From Sphingopyxis macrogoltabida (GTDB taxonomy: Bacteria; Pseudomonadota; Alphaproteobacteria; Sphingomonadales; Sphingomonadaceae), in assembly GCF_001307295.1 (NCBI RefSeq), contig NZ_CP012701.1, positions 62,001 to 126,000 on the forward strand: DNA of 64,000 nucleotides, written 5' to 3'. The notes under the pieces were generated by a model. The model did not search any database and was not told where the DNA came from. It saw only the letters and a program-made list of their open reading frames with translations. Below are positions 34,148 through 43,428 of this stretch, one piece after another. A program made the translations under genes and the position numbers. Position 1 is the first letter of the stretch, and each line of letters opens with the position of its first letter.

Positions 34148-34301
34148 TTGCGCATTTTTACCCGTGGGGCGGATTCGTCTCCACCTTGGGGCTGATTTTC
34201 GCCCGCTGTGGGGCACAAACATCCCCGGTGTGGGTCGCAAATTGGACCACGGTGGGAAATTCTCATTCCCAGTCTGGGAGCGAATCGAATCCTGGGCGGG
34301 G
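34148..34301. repeat. Seven-unit tandem array with an exact 22-bp period (iteron-like)
   Basis: The hexamers GTGGGG, TTGGGG, GTGGGG, GTGGGT, GTGGGA, CTGGGA and GCGGGG start at 34164, 34186, 34208, 34230, 34252, 34274 and 34296, each exactly 22 bp apart. Each unit also has an AT-rich start and a C pair at its positions 12-13. An eighth, half-preserved unit follows at 34302. Two helical turns per unit put all sites on one DNA face, as in iterons and partition or operator arrays. It lies between leftward maintenance genes and the rightward transfer operon. Confidence 0.75.
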
Positions 34302-34427
34302 TTCAATTCTGCCCCAATCTCTCATTTCCTTAGAAATCCTGACACTTCGGTGTTGAGAAATGGTTCCTCCCGGGCGGACTTTGGCTGTGGCGGCAGACGC
34401 CAGCATCCAACCGAAAGGGAAATCTCA

Positions 34428-34745
34428 ATGACAAGTCTCGATCTGAAGAATCGCAGCGGCACGCTTGCTGTTGCGATTGCGGCGCTCGCGGCCGCCAGCG
34501 TGTTCGGCGCTGATGCCGCAATGGCGGGGGCCGACACGACCTTCAACACCGCTCTCGCCCAGTTCACCGGCTTCCTTGAAGGCTCCGGGGGCCGGATCAT
34601 CACCGTGCTCTCGCTCGCCGGCGGGATCGTGGCGCTTGCGTCGGGCCGCTTCTCGCTCGGTCAGGTCGCAATCCCTGTGGGCGTCGGCGTCGGCGCCGGG
34701 ACCGGCATTCCGATCGTCACCGCCTCGGTTACCGGCACGGTCTGA
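34428..34745 (+). CDS. traA: TraA-like conjugative pilin
   Basis: 105 aa from ATG 34428 (AAAGGGA upstream), the first gene of the transfer operon. A long signal peptide (1-34, ending near AAMAGA) is followed by a small pilin with two hydrophobic helices: TALAQFTGFLEG then GGRIITVLSLAGGIVALASGRF and a Gly/Val-rich C-terminus. F-type pilins are made this way, inserted in the inner membrane and assembled into the pilus. The assignment rests on size, hydrophobic pattern and being directly before traL. Confidence 0.75.
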   Translation: MTSLDLKNRSGTLAVAIAALAAASVFGADAAMAGADTTFNTALAQFTGFLEGSGGRIITVLSLAGGIVALASGRFSLGQVAIPVGVGVGAGTGIPIVTASVTGTV

Positions 34746-34834
34746 ACGCTGCGCCCTCGCTTCATGATGGCAAGGGTACCGCAGTTCACCTTTTGGGCTG
34801 CCGCTCCTTGTCCTCCCTTTGGCGGAGTTGATCC

Positions 34835-35119
34835 TTGGACCAGTATTCGATCCCAAAACATCTCGACGATCCAGAACTGATCGGGTTCTGGACCCTCGAT
34901 GAATTCCTGGTGATGGTCATACCCTTCACCTGGGGCATCCTCGCTCAGCACGTTGTCATCGGGCTCCTTTTGGCCCTGGCTGCGTGGTTCGGCTATCGCA
35001 AAGTCAAAGCTGGGCGGTCGATGCATTGGGTCCTGCATTTTGCCTATTGGCATTTGCCGGGAGAATTCTTCGGTCTGAAGGTCGCTCCGCCATCTCATCT
35101 TCGTGTGATGGCGGGCTGA
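34835..35119 (+). CDS. traL: Type IV conjugative transfer protein TraL
   Basis: 94 aa from TTG 34835, with GGAG upstream; no ATG fits. Family marks: IPKHLDDPELIGFWTLDEF at the N-terminus, one or two membrane helices (about 27-52), then VLHFAYWHLPGEFFGLK. TraL is an inner-membrane part of the F-type pilus assembly complex. traE begins 2 bp after it. Confidence 0.85.
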   Translation: MDQYSIPKHLDDPELIGFWTLDEFLVMVIPFTWGILAQHVVIGLLLALAAWFGYRKVKAGRSMHWVLHFAYWHLPGEFFGLKVAPPSHLRVMAG

Positions 35120-35120
35120 T

Positions 35121-35687
35121 ATGGAAATCTCTTTTGCTCATGAGGCGTCGCAGCGGACCCTCAAGCAGCGCAACCTGCTTGCGCTCATCTGTGTCGTGCT
35201 CGGCATTCTCGTGGTGGTTATGTTCACCGCGGCATCGACGCGGGACCGCGAGGTCGTGCTGCAGCCCATCCTGCCCAGCCAGATGACGCTGAGCTCTGCG
35301 GCGCTCACGCCTGAATATCTTGAGGCCGTGACGCGCGATACCGCGCAGCTCGCGCTCAACCGCTCGCCCGAAACACTCCAGTACTGGCTTGATGGCATTG
35401 TTGCCATTTCCGCGCCGGAGGCGCGCGGGGCTCTCAAGGCCAAGCTCCTGCGGATCGTGGCTGAGCAGGAGGGGTCGCAGGTGACCCAGTTTGTCACGAT
35501 CAACTGGATCCGCACCGATCCGGAAAACCTCACCAGCCAGGTGGGCGGAGTCCTTCATACCATCGTCGGATCCAAGGACGTGCGCCGCGAGCACAAGATC
35601 TTCGAATTTCACTGGACCTACACCGGCGTGTCGCTGCGCCTGAAGGGGTTTGGTGTCGTCGTTAAGAAGGAAGGAGCCAACCAATGA
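35121..35687 (+). CDS. traE: Type IV conjugative transfer protein TraE
   Basis: 188 aa, VirB5/VirB8-like TraE. An N-terminal cytoplasmic part (HEASQRTLKQRN), one membrane helix (about 19-38) and a periplasmic domain with LTPEYLEAVTRDTAQLALNRSPE and WIRTDPENL. It links inner-membrane and outer-membrane parts of the transfer channel. Its stop overlaps the traK start (ATGA). Confidence 0.85.
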   Translation: MEISFAHEASQRTLKQRNLLALICVVLGILVVVMFTAASTRDREVVLQPILPSQMTLSSAALTPEYLEAVTRDTAQLALNRSPETLQYWLDGIVAISAPEARGALKAKLLRIVAEQEGSQVTQFVTINWIRTDPENLTSQVGGVLHTIVGSKDVRREHKIFEFHWTYTGVSLRLKGFGVVVKKEGANQ

Positions 35688-36484
35688 CCTTCTCTGTCTC
35701 GACGCTTTGCCTTGCCTCGGGCGCGCCGCTGCTTTTCCGCATCGACAGCCATCTTCTTCGCGGGCTTGGCGCTGCACTTTTAACTGTCGGATTCGTCATG
35801 GCGGCCACGCCAGCTTTTGCTGACGAAAACATCCTCGCCGTCGATAATGGAGAGGTTCGCTGCCGGGCATCCAAGGCCGACCTGACGCGCATTTCGCTGA
35901 AGGATGACCGGTTCGTGTCGGTATCCCGAGTGCAAACTGGCGTCGAGGGTCAAGACTTCTCGATCGTCCATGAACCGACCCGCGGCGATATCTACATCTC
36001 GGTCCCCGAAGCTTATTCGAAGCCGAACATCTCCTTCTTCGGGACAACGCAAAAGGGCCTTGTCTACAAGTTCGACTGCCAGATTGGCGGTGACAGTGCG
36101 GTGCAGGTTTTTGTGGCGAATGCCGATATCGAAAATCCTTCCGCCAAGCCTGAGGTCCTTACAGCATCGGGTTCGTTGCAGGATCGCGCTGTCGGGCTCG
36201 TCAGGGCGATGTTCGAACAGCGCCCGGTGACCGGCTTCGAGATCCGCGATGCGGCCCGTGCCCCGGTCAACGTCGGCGATATGAAGGTCCAGCTCCTCAC
36301 CGAGTACCGCAGCCCGACGATGACCGGGAAGGTCCTGCGCATCGAGAATGCCAGCTCCTCACCGATCGCGCTTCGCGAAGAACTCATCGCCGGGGACGGT
36401 GCAATCGCCGTCACAATTTCCAACCCCAACCTCGCAAGCGGGCAGGCGACTGCTGCTTACGTGGTCGTGCCTGCAGGAAGGTAA
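35684..36484 (+). CDS. traK: Type F transfer protein TraK (secretin-like)
   Basis: 266 aa with a long N-terminal region and signal sequence ending near TPAFADENI (about residue 47), then a periplasmic protein: NGEVRCRASKADLTRISLKDDRF at the start and GDMKVQLLTEYRSPTMTGKVLRIENASSSPIALREE near the end. TraK is the VirB9-like outer-membrane core component that works with TraV and TraB. It overlaps traE by 4 bp and precedes traB by 5 bp. Confidence 0.85.
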   Translation: MTFSVSTLCLASGAPLLFRIDSHLLRGLGAALLTVGFVMAATPAFADENILAVDNGEVRCRASKADLTRISLKDDRFVSVSRVQTGVEGQDFSIVHEPTRGDIYISVPEAYSKPNISFFGTTQKGLVYKFDCQIGGDSAVQVFVANADIENPSAKPEVLTASGSLQDRAVGLVRAMFEQRPVTGFEIRDAARAPVNVGDMKVQLLTEYRSPTMTGKVLRIENASSSPIALREELIAGDGAIAVTISNPNLASGQATAAYVVVPAGR

Positions 36485-36489
36485 GCCTC

Positions 36490-37779
36490 ATGGATTTTCT
36501 CAAGCGCAAGCCCAAGGATCTGGATGGCGCCGAGGCCGATGGCCGCGATGCGGTCGATGAAACGGGCTCGATCATCGACAATGACAAGGCACAGAAGCGG
36601 CAGAGAATGCTGTTTTTCGGGCTCGGTGGTGTCGCTGTCGTGGCTTCGACCATGTATGTCTTGCGGACCGAAACCGTGGTCGAAGAGGCAACCAAGCCTG
36701 GGCACGAGACCGAGGTGTCAACCGATGCCCTGATGAACCGCCAGCGCGTCGATCAGGAGTGGATGGCCATCTACGAGGGTCAGGTTAACTCCCAGGATCA
36801 GCGTCTCAAGGGCGTCGAAGCGCAGGCTGGCCAAGTTGCGCAGTTGCAAAGCGAGATTCAGGCTCTGCGCGGTGAAAATGCCGCGATGGCGCGCGACGGG
36901 CAGCAGGTGCTCGAGGCCTATGAGCGTGAGAACCAGCAACTGCGCCAGCAGGTCACCAGGGGCAACCCCCGACCGACTGCCCCCGGGCCGGTCGCGGCTG
37001 CCCGTGAGATGGGCGTGCCTTCGCCAGCTGCGTCCGGCGTACCTTCCGCCACATTGCCCCGCCGCGGCAACGACGTGCAGATGGTGTCTTTCGCGCAAGC
37101 GGGCGGGACGGGCTCGCGCATTGATCCGGCCAAGGCCCCTGCGGTTTACACCGACTCCCCGAACTACCTCCCGCCCAACTCGATCGCGAATGCCACCGTG
37201 GTGGTCGGTGTTGATGCGACGACGAATACCCGCAGCCAGAGTGACCCGCTGCCGGTTCTTCTGCGTATCACGGGGCCGGCGCGCTCGGTCTATGGTGACG
37301 GCAAGCTGCTCGCGACCCGCGTGCAGGGCTGCATGGTCAATGGTGCGGCCTATGGCGATCTCTCCAGCGAGAAGGTCTATGTGAAGCTGCAGCGCATGAC
37401 CTGTGCGCAGCCCGGCGGGCGCTTTGCGGTGTCAGAGGTCAAGGGCTTTATTGCCTTCGGCGGCAAAGTCGGCGTTCGCGGACGGGTTGTCAGCCGTGAA
37501 GGTTCGCTGACCACGCAAGCGTTTCTCGCAGGGCTGGTGAGCGGGGTGGGCAACGCCTTTCAGGGTGCCAACCAGATCCCCCGGATTTCCCAAGATCCCG
37601 TGCTCCCGTCAGCTTCCGATGTCGGCATTCAGGCGATTGGCGGCGGCGCGGCGAACGCCGGGAACACTCTCTCCGATTATCTGATCGAACGGGCCGAGCA
37701 ATATCAGCCGGTCGTCGAGATGCCCACCGGTGCTGCGGTCGAGGTCGTGTTCCTCGACGGCACCTTCATCAGGAATTGA
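36490..37779 (+). CDS. traB: Type IV conjugative transfer protein TraB (VirB10-like)
   Basis: 429 aa. A short cytoplasmic N-terminus, a membrane helix (about 37-58, MLFFGLGGVAVVASTMYVL), a coiled coil in the periplasm (about 85-160, VAQLQSEIQALRGENAAM, YERENQQLRQQV), a Pro-rich linker and the VirB10-like C-domain. The C-domain has VQGCMVNGAAYGDLSSEKVYVKLQRMTC and ends in a Val-rich strand. It spans both membranes and couples energy to the outer-membrane core. Confidence 0.9.
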   Translation: MDFLKRKPKDLDGAEADGRDAVDETGSIIDNDKAQKRQRMLFFGLGGVAVVASTMYVLRTETVVEEATKPGHETEVSTDALMNRQRVDQEWMAIYEGQVNSQDQRLKGVEAQAGQVAQLQSEIQALRGENAAMARDGQQVLEAYERENQQLRQQVTRGNPRPTAPGPVAAAREMGVPSPAASGVPSATLPRRGNDVQMVSFAQAGGTGSRIDPAKAPAVYTDSPNYLPPNSIANATVVVGVDATTNTRSQSDPLPVLLRITGPARSVYGDGKLLATRVQGCMVNGAAYGDLSSEKVYVKLQRMTCAQPGGRFAVSEVKGFIAFGGKVGVRGRVVSREGSLTTQAFLAGLVSGVGNAFQGANQIPRISQDPVLPSASDVGIQAIGGGAANAGNTLSDYLIERAEQYQPVVEMPTGAAVEVVFLDGTFIRN

Positions 37780-37787
37780 GGCCCGTC

Positions 37788-38633
37788 ATGGAATTCAAAT
37801 GGACCACATGGAAGGTGGCAGGGGCCGCCCTCGCGCTCACTGGCTCCCTCGCTGCAATTGCAGCAGCCGCTCATGCCGCGGCGGCAGACGACGCTGCGAC
37901 GATCAAGGCAGCGCTGGTCAAACGTCTCCCCAAGACCGAGATCACCACGATCGACTGCGACAAGATCGAGGGCGTTTGTGAAGTTCTGGCACGCCAGAAC
38001 CTCTTCTACATCGACCGCTCGGCGCGCTACCTCATCATTGGCCGTGTCTACGACATGGAGACGAAGCAGGATCTCACAGCTGCCCGGTTGCTCGAGATGA
38101 ACCCGGACATGCTGGTTGGGGCGGGGGGCGCTGGCGAGAGTCAGGAGGGCGCGGCCGAACCAACACAGGCACGTCAGGCAGGGGCGGGCGACGCGGGGCC
38201 ACTGCCACGTATTGATCCCGCAGCGCTGGCAGCTCTGCCCTCGAGCGGCAGCGTCGTGATGGGCAAGGGTGGCCGGACACTCACCGTCTTCAGCGATTTT
38301 CGGTGCGGGTACTGCAAACGCCTCCACGAAACCCTCGCGACGCTCGACGTCAAGGTCGTTGAGCGACCGATTTCGGTGCTCGGCACCCGTCCAATCTCAG
38401 AGGCGGTCATCTGTGCGAGCGACAAGCGCCGCGCGGTGAACGAAGCCTATGACGGAGGCGCGATCACGAGCGGTCGGCGCTGCGACACCTCGGGCCTTGA
38501 TGCCAATGAGGCCTTTGCGAGGAAGCATGGTTTCACCGGTACCCCTGTCATTGTGCGCGACGATGGCGCTGTCCTTCACGGCTTCCGCCCTCGCGAATTC
38601 CTCGAAACCTGGCTGAAGGAGAAGGTGTCATGA
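37788..38633 (+). CDS. DsbC-type thiol:disulfide protein of the transfer operon
   Basis: 281 aa from ATG 37788, preceded by GAGG. A TTG at 37776 overlapping the traB stop is open but less likely. Signal peptide (about 1-31), a DsbC dimerisation part (TEITTIDCDKIEGVCEVLARQNLFYID) and a thioredoxin fold with the active site CGYC (Cys173, Cys176) and the cis-Pro turn GFTGTPVIV. It would shuffle disulfides in the periplasm for the Cys-rich partners TraU, TraN and TraH. In F-like systems TrbB has this job. Confidence 0.88.
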   Translation: MEFKWTTWKVAGAALALTGSLAAIAAAAHAAAADDAATIKAALVKRLPKTEITTIDCDKIEGVCEVLARQNLFYIDRSARYLIIGRVYDMETKQDLTAARLLEMNPDMLVGAGGAGESQEGAAEPTQARQAGAGDAGPLPRIDPAALAALPSSGSVVMGKGGRTLTVFSDFRCGYCKRLHETLATLDVKVVERPISVLGTRPISEAVICASDKRRAVNEAYDGGAITSGRRCDTSGLDANEAFARKHGFTGTPVIVRDDGAVLHGFRPREFLETWLKEKVS

Positions 38634-39340
38634 ACACCAAAGGCGCAATGGCAATCGTGGCTGTGACGTTCTCCCTGTCGGCCTGTACGACGCTCGGTAC
38701 CAACGTCAGCGGCAAGTTTCGCTGCGAGGCTGCAGACGGTATCTGCGCGCCTTCGCTGGTGATCGATGACAGCGCAATTGCGCGGATCGAGGAAACGACC
38801 TCGGCGGATCTTCTCAACCCTGCGGGTCCATTCCGGATGGACGACGGGATCTCCGCTCCTGTGCGCGGCCCGTTGCTCGGTTCCGAAGCACTCGTTGCGC
38901 GTTCGTCGCCGAGTTACGAGCTGTCGGTCGTGTTTCCGGGCTACACGGATGCCGCAGGCACAGCCCATGCCCGCATCGCGGTGCCAGTTAAGGCGATGCT
39001 CCCGGGCCGGGGGGATGCTCTCGAGACAATTGCGCTACGAGGTGCAAAGCCTGCGCGTGCTCAGGGGCTGTTGGCGGCCGCCGAGAGCGCACCGCAGTTT
39101 ATGGCGATTGCCCCTGGCATCTTGGATGACGGTCAGCCGGGTTCTGTGGGCGCTGAGACTGCCATGGCGTCCAATCTTTCAAAGACCCCAGCGCCTATCC
39201 AGCAGGCCCCGGCCCAGCAAGCGGCTTCCCAGCCTGCCAACCCGATCGCTGAGATCGAGGCGAAGGTCTCCGAGCGTCTTGCATCACAGCAGCGATTGCC
39301 GAGGCGCGAGGCTGCCTCATTCCCTGCAACGCCGGAGTAA
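38630..39340 (+). CDS. traV: Conjugative transfer lipoprotein TraV
   Basis: 236 aa with a lipoprotein signal: the lipobox LSAC puts the acylated Cys at 19. GTNVSGKFRCEAADGICAP is typical of TraV, with two further cysteines. The C-terminal half is Pro/Gln/Ala-rich (PIQQAPAQQAASQPANPIAE), longer than F TraV. TraV anchors the TraK-TraB core in the outer membrane. It overlaps the DsbC gene by 4 bp. Confidence 0.85.
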   Translation: MNTKGAMAIVAVTFSLSACTTLGTNVSGKFRCEAADGICAPSLVIDDSAIARIEETTSADLLNPAGPFRMDDGISAPVRGPLLGSEALVARSSPSYELSVVFPGYTDAAGTAHARIAVPVKAMLPGRGDALETIALRGAKPARAQGLLAAAESAPQFMAIAPGILDDGQPGSVGAETAMASNLSKTPAPIQQAPAQQAASQPANPIAEIEAKVSERLASQQRLPRREAASFPATPE

Positions 39341-39346
39341 CGCGCC

Positions 39347-41920
39347 ATGCTGCAGGCCCTCACCAACATCATCGATCTGGTAACCGGCGATGCTCGCAAG
39401 CCTGAGCAGAACGCCCGGCCTGCCAGTGTGCCAATGCTGTCGCATTTCCTCGGATATCGCTCGTTCGATGAGGACAAGCGTATCTTTCATCAGGTCCGCT
39501 CGAAGGGTTTCATCATCGAGCTCGCCCCGCTTGTCGGTGCAAACGACCGGGTCAATGATGTGATCGGGTCGCTGTTTTCCGACATTCTTCTGCCCGGCAC
39601 CAAGTTCTCGGTCACGAACTATTCGAGCCCGCGCGTTGCCGAGAAACTGCAGACCTGGGCGTTGCCGCGCTACAAGGCTGCGGGGGTTTTCCAGACGCTC
39701 GCCCGCCACCGCGTCGACAAGTTGCGCAATGGAGCATGGTCCACGCTTGCCAGCGATGGCCCGTTCTTTGTGCGGAGCTTTCGCGTGTTGCTGGCAGTCG
39801 GGATAAGTGACGGTTCGGGCCTCTCGACCGATGACCTCCTGACCATGCGCGAGGGGATCATTTCTGCCCTCGATTCCATCGATGTCCCGGTCAAGGAATT
39901 CGCTCCGACCGACCTCATCCGCTTCTTCGATGAGGTCCTCGCCCCGTCCACTGGCGCTGGAGATGAAGTGCCGGGATACAACCGGTTCGATCCCATCAAT
40001 GAGCAATGCATCAGGCGGGATCTTGTCACCCATGTCGGGCGTGACCGCCTCGTGCTTGAGGCACAGTCGTTGCGGCCAACCGGCTCATCAGTCGATGGCG
40101 TGCCCGAGTTGAAGGACTACGTGCCTGAGCGCTTCGATGTGCGCACCATGGCGGTGCGCAATTTTCCGGATCGCTGGGCACCCTGGGATAGCCAGAAGGT
40201 GATTGGGGACATCTTCAACCCCAAGCTCTCCCTGCCCTGTCCCGTCTTGCAGACAGCTTGTGGGGTGATCCCCAACCAAGAGTCTTCCGAAGCGAAGGCC
40301 GGCTACAAGTTCGTGCGCACCAGCTCGCTCGCGGAAGGCAAGGGCGTGAAGCTTGTGCCCAAGCTGCGTACCGAAGCGGCTGAGTGGCAGTTCGTGGCCG
40401 ACCGGGTCAAGCAGGGCGAGAAGCTCGTGTCCTGCTACTACGTTGTCACGATCATCGCCCCGAAGGGCCGGGGCGAGCCCTGCGAGCGGACCCTGAAGGC
40501 TCTCTACAAGGCGAGCGGGTGGGATCTGATTGACGAGACCCATATCCAGCTGCCCGCTTTCATGGCGCACTTTCCGCTGCTGCTGGCTGACGGGCTCGAC
40601 AGCGACCTCAAGCGGATGAAGCGCATGCGCACCATGCGCTCGGCGAACCTTGCCGCGATTGCGCCGATCCAGGGCGAATACATCGGCGGCAACATCCCGC
40701 ACCTGCTCTTCATCGGACGCCGGGGTCAGCCACAATTCTGGTCACCCTTCCAGAACAGTGCCGGCAACCACAATGTCGCGATCTCCGGCAAGTCCGGCTC
40801 GGGCAAGTCGGTGCTGCTGCAGGACCTCACGGCAAGCTTTGCAGGGGTTGGGGCCAAGACCATCGTGATCGATGATGGCCGCAGCTTCGAGCATATGGCC
40901 AAGGCGCTTGGCGGGACATTCACCGAGTTCAAGCTGTCGTCGGGCATTTCGATCAACCCGTTTCGCATGATCGACGAGGCCCTTGCCGAAGGGGACGGCG
41001 ACTATCTGGTCGACTGCCTTGCGATGCTCAAATCCATCGTGTCGCAGATGGCGCGCAACGAGACCCGGCTCAATGACACCGAACGCGGGCTTATCGACCA
41101 AGCAGTCAATCTTGTGTGGGACACCCATGGGCGGGACGGCACAATCGATCACGTGATGCAGGCCCTCAAGGGCCACGAGCATCCCTTCGCCTATGATCTG
41201 GCGACCTCGCTGCTGCCGTTCGCTGCAAAGGGAACCTACGGGAAGTTCTTCCTTGGCGATGCCAACCTTGATCTGTCGGCCGATCTTACCGTGTTTGAGC
41301 TCTCGGACCTTGCGACCCGGGTGGAGCTTCGCGGCGTTGTTCTGACCTCGATCATGTTCATTGCCTCTCAGGTTATGCGCCGGATGGACCGCGCGATCCC
41401 GAAACCGCTGATCATCGATGAGGCCTGGCAAATGCTAAAGGGCGGGGCGATGGCCGACTTCGTCGAGACCTATTCGCGCACCTGCCGCAAATATGGCGGT
41501 GCGCTGATCACCGCGACGCAGTCGATCCACGATTACTACAAGTCCGAAGGCTCGCGGGCGGCTCTCGAAAACTCCGACTGGTTCCTCATCCTCCAGCAGA
41601 AGGGCGAGACCATCTCGGATTTCCGCAATTCGGATCGGTTTGAGATGGACAACATGACCGAGGCTTTGCTGCGGTCACTGAAGCGCAACGGCACCGACTA
41701 TTCGGACATCTTCATCCGGGGTCCAGAGACCGAATGCGTCGCTCGGCTCGTCCTCGACCGGTTCTCGGGCACGCTCTATTCATCGAGCCCGCATGTCTTC
41801 GCCCAGATCGAGGACTATGTGCATCGTGGCTACCGGATGCCCGAAGCGATCGAGGCGGTGGCTTTCCCTGAAGATCATCGAGAGCCTGAAGGTCTTCCGA
41901 TGAGGGAGGCTGCGGAATGA
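39347..41920 (+). CDS. traC: Type IV secretion ATPase TraC (VirB4-like)
   Basis: An 857-aa cytoplasmic ATPase that powers pilus assembly. The N-terminal TraC/VirB4 domain is followed by Walker A GKSGSGKSVLL at about 481-491 and Walker B PLIIDEAWQML at about 686-696, then the RAFT-like TATQSIHDY. It starts 6 bp after traV and overlaps the next gene by 4 bp. Length matches F TraC. Confidence 0.95.
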   Translation: MLQALTNIIDLVTGDARKPEQNARPASVPMLSHFLGYRSFDEDKRIFHQVRSKGFIIELAPLVGANDRVNDVIGSLFSDILLPGTKFSVTNYSSPRVAEKLQTWALPRYKAAGVFQTLARHRVDKLRNGAWSTLASDGPFFVRSFRVLLAVGISDGSGLSTDDLLTMREGIISALDSIDVPVKEFAPTDLIRFFDEVLAPSTGAGDEVPGYNRFDPINEQCIRRDLVTHVGRDRLVLEAQSLRPTGSSVDGVPELKDYVPERFDVRTMAVRNFPDRWAPWDSQKVIGDIFNPKLSLPCPVLQTACGVIPNQESSEAKAGYKFVRTSSLAEGKGVKLVPKLRTEAAEWQFVADRVKQGEKLVSCYYVVTIIAPKGRGEPCERTLKALYKASGWDLIDETHIQLPAFMAHFPLLLADGLDSDLKRMKRMRTMRSANLAAIAPIQGEYIGGNIPHLLFIGRRGQPQFWSPFQNSAGNHNVAISGKSGSGKSVLLQDLTASFAGVGAKTIVIDDGRSFEHMAKALGGTFTEFKLSSGISINPFRMIDEALAEGDGDYLVDCLAMLKSIVSQMARNETRLNDTERGLIDQAVNLVWDTHGRDGTIDHVMQALKGHEHPFAYDLATSLLPFAAKGTYGKFFLGDANLDLSADLTVFELSDLATRVELRGVVLTSIMFIASQVMRRMDRAIPKPLIIDEAWQMLKGGAMADFVETYSRTCRKYGGALITATQSIHDYYKSEGSRAALENSDWFLILQQKGETISDFRNSDRFEMDNMTEALLRSLKRNGTDYSDIFIRGPETECVARLVLDRFSGTLYSSSPHVFAQIEDYVHRGYRMPEAIEAVAFPEDHREPEGLPMREAAE

Positions 41921-42294
41921 GCACGCCTTCTCGTCCTTTGGCCCGTCCCCTTGGCCGTTCCTTGATGCGTCACTCGGCCAGTGCGCGCCGCAAGCAGGCC
42001 GCTCAGGATCTTCTCGTTATTGCCCTTCGGTTCAGCGGTTGGCTTGCCACCAGCGCGCTTGCGACCCTCGGCATCGCCACGCTGTTCTTCCTTGTCCTTG
42101 GCGGCTTCACTTTCGAGGGCCTGATGCTCCAACTGGACAATCTCGCGTCGCGCTTCGTTGCAGCAGACGCTTCGAGACGCGGCCAGTTCGCGGTCATCAG
42201 CTTCGGCGTCATGCTCACGGGCTTTGTGCTGATCGCCTTCTTCCGCCGCGCGAGCCTGATTTCAGCCTTCCTTGTAGCCGGAGATGACCAATGA
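41917..42294 (+). CDS. Small membrane protein in the transfer operon
   Basis: 125 aa. A basic N-terminus (about 1-28), two hydrophobic helices (about 40-65 and 90-112) and a short tail. Overlaps traC and the next gene by 4 bp each, so it is translated as part of the operon. No family recognised. Its place between traC and trbI is where F carries other small genes; a role in inner-membrane assembly is only a guess. Confidence 0.6.
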   Translation: MSTPSRPLARPLGRSLMRHSASARRKQAAQDLLVIALRFSGWLATSALATLGIATLFFLVLGGFTFEGLMLQLDNLASRFVAADASRRGQFAVISFGVMLTGFVLIAFFRRASLISAFLVAGDDQ

Positions 42295-42842
42295 CGGACC
42301 TTTTCGACCATATGGCGGCGCCCGCCACACCCGCCTCTGCCAAGGCCTCGCAGGTCAGAGATCGTAGCCGCTTTGCCGCGCTGTCGGCTCGCGAAATCCT
42401 CCTGTTCGCTGGCGCTGCGACGACCTTTGTCTGGGGGGCCTGGGTGACCAAGAGCGTTGCTGCACAGGGGTCAGGGCAGCAGGAATTCGTCCAGCTTCAG
42501 CTGCAGGGCATCATTGGGGAGTATCTTCAGGCACAGGCACGCTCGAACGCTGACGAGCAGACCGCAGCACGGCAAACTGCAGTTTTCATGGCAGCGCTGG
42601 ATGAGACCGTCTCCGGCCTGTCGAGATCCGGGAAAGTCGTGCTCGTTCATGAGGCGATTGTGGGGGGCGAAGTTCCCGACGTTACGCAGAGCGTGAAGAC
42701 TGCCGTTTACGCAAAGGTTCCGCGCCCCCAACCCGCCCAGGCGCTCGGCGCTGCTCCTCAGGGGCAGGCGGCCCGCGTTGAACAAGAGATGCAGGCCTTT
42801 ATGGCTGCCAATCAGGGACGTCAGCGCGATGGCAAACCCTGA
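42291..42842 (+). CDS. trbI: Type F transfer protein TrbI
   Basis: 183 aa. One membrane helix (about 38-58, EILLFAGAATTFVWGAWVT), then a periplasmic part with IIGEYLQAQARS and MAALDETVSGLSRSGKVVLVHEAIVGGEVPDVT, the typical TrbI core. TrbI affects pilus retraction in F. It overlaps the preceding gene by 4 bp and the peptidase gene by 14 bp. Confidence 0.8.
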   Translation: MTDLFDHMAAPATPASAKASQVRDRSRFAALSAREILLFAGAATTFVWGAWVTKSVAAQGSGQQEFVQLQLQGIIGEYLQAQARSNADEQTAARQTAVFMAALDETVSGLSRSGKVVLVHEAIVGGEVPDVTQSVKTAVYAKVPRPQPAQALGAAPQGQAARVEQEMQAFMAANQGRQRDGKP

Positions 42843-43428
42843 TCCGCTCCTTCGTTCGGCTCAGCGCAAGGGGTTTGCTCGGCTTTTGTCGGACGGCGAG
42901 CCTCCTGCGACGACAGGCAGGACCAGACGCCTTTCGACCGGCGGCAGGCTTATGGCGATCGCTGCTGTCTGTCTCGTTGCAGGTGCCCTCAGCGCAGCTT
43001 CGAAGTGGAGCGAGAACCACGCGCTGATGATCAACGTGACGGACTCGCTCCCGAACTGGGCGTTCATGGTCGAAGCCAGGCGTTTTCCGGTGCGCGGGGA
43101 CTATGTGGTTTTCCATCCCGGTCATGATCCCATTACGGTGAAGTATTTTGGGGCGAAGCCGGCGGCTTTCACCAAGATCGCTCTTGGTCTGCCAGGCGAC
43201 ACGGTGACGCGCATCGGCAATGATGTGCACGTCAACGGCAAGCGCGTGGCGACCATCAAACCTATGACGAAGCGCGGCGACCGTCTTGTCGCCGGCCCGC
43301 TCGGGGTTGTGCCGGAAGGCTGCATTTTTGCAGGAACTCCGCACAAGGACGGGTTCGACAGCCGCTATGCGCATATCGGCTTTGTGTGCCGCGATCGGCT
43401 TGTCGGCACCGGGCAGCCAATCCTGTGA
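42829..43428 (+). CDS. S26-family signal peptidase of the transfer operon (RP4 TraF-like)
   Basis: 199 aa from ATG 42829; a frame from 42778 is open but overlaps trbI more. One membrane helix (about 43-60), then the serine-lysine protease core: Ser in NVTDSLPNWAF, and Lys in FTKIALGLPGDTV followed by GNDVHVNGK. Such enzymes mature the pilin or other Tra precursors. Overlaps the traW GTG start by 4 bp. Confidence 0.85.
   Translation: MANPDPLLRSAQRKGFARLLSDGEPPATTGRTRRLSTGGRLMAIAAVCLVAGALSAASKWSENHALMINVTDSLPNWAFMVEARRFPVRGDYVVFHPGHDPITVKYFGAKPAAFTKIALGLPGDTVTRIGNDVHVNGKRVATIKPMTKRGDRLVAGPLGVVPEGCIFAGTPHKDGFDSRYAHIGFVCRDRLVGTGQPIL

Noticed and set aside
34072..34266. The long N-terminus of the protein encoded at 33682 (open to 34266)
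   Set aside because: Codons upstream of about 34148 are the 22-bp repeat array, and a TTG with a perfect AAAGGAG lies at 34071. The extra residues look like translated repeats.
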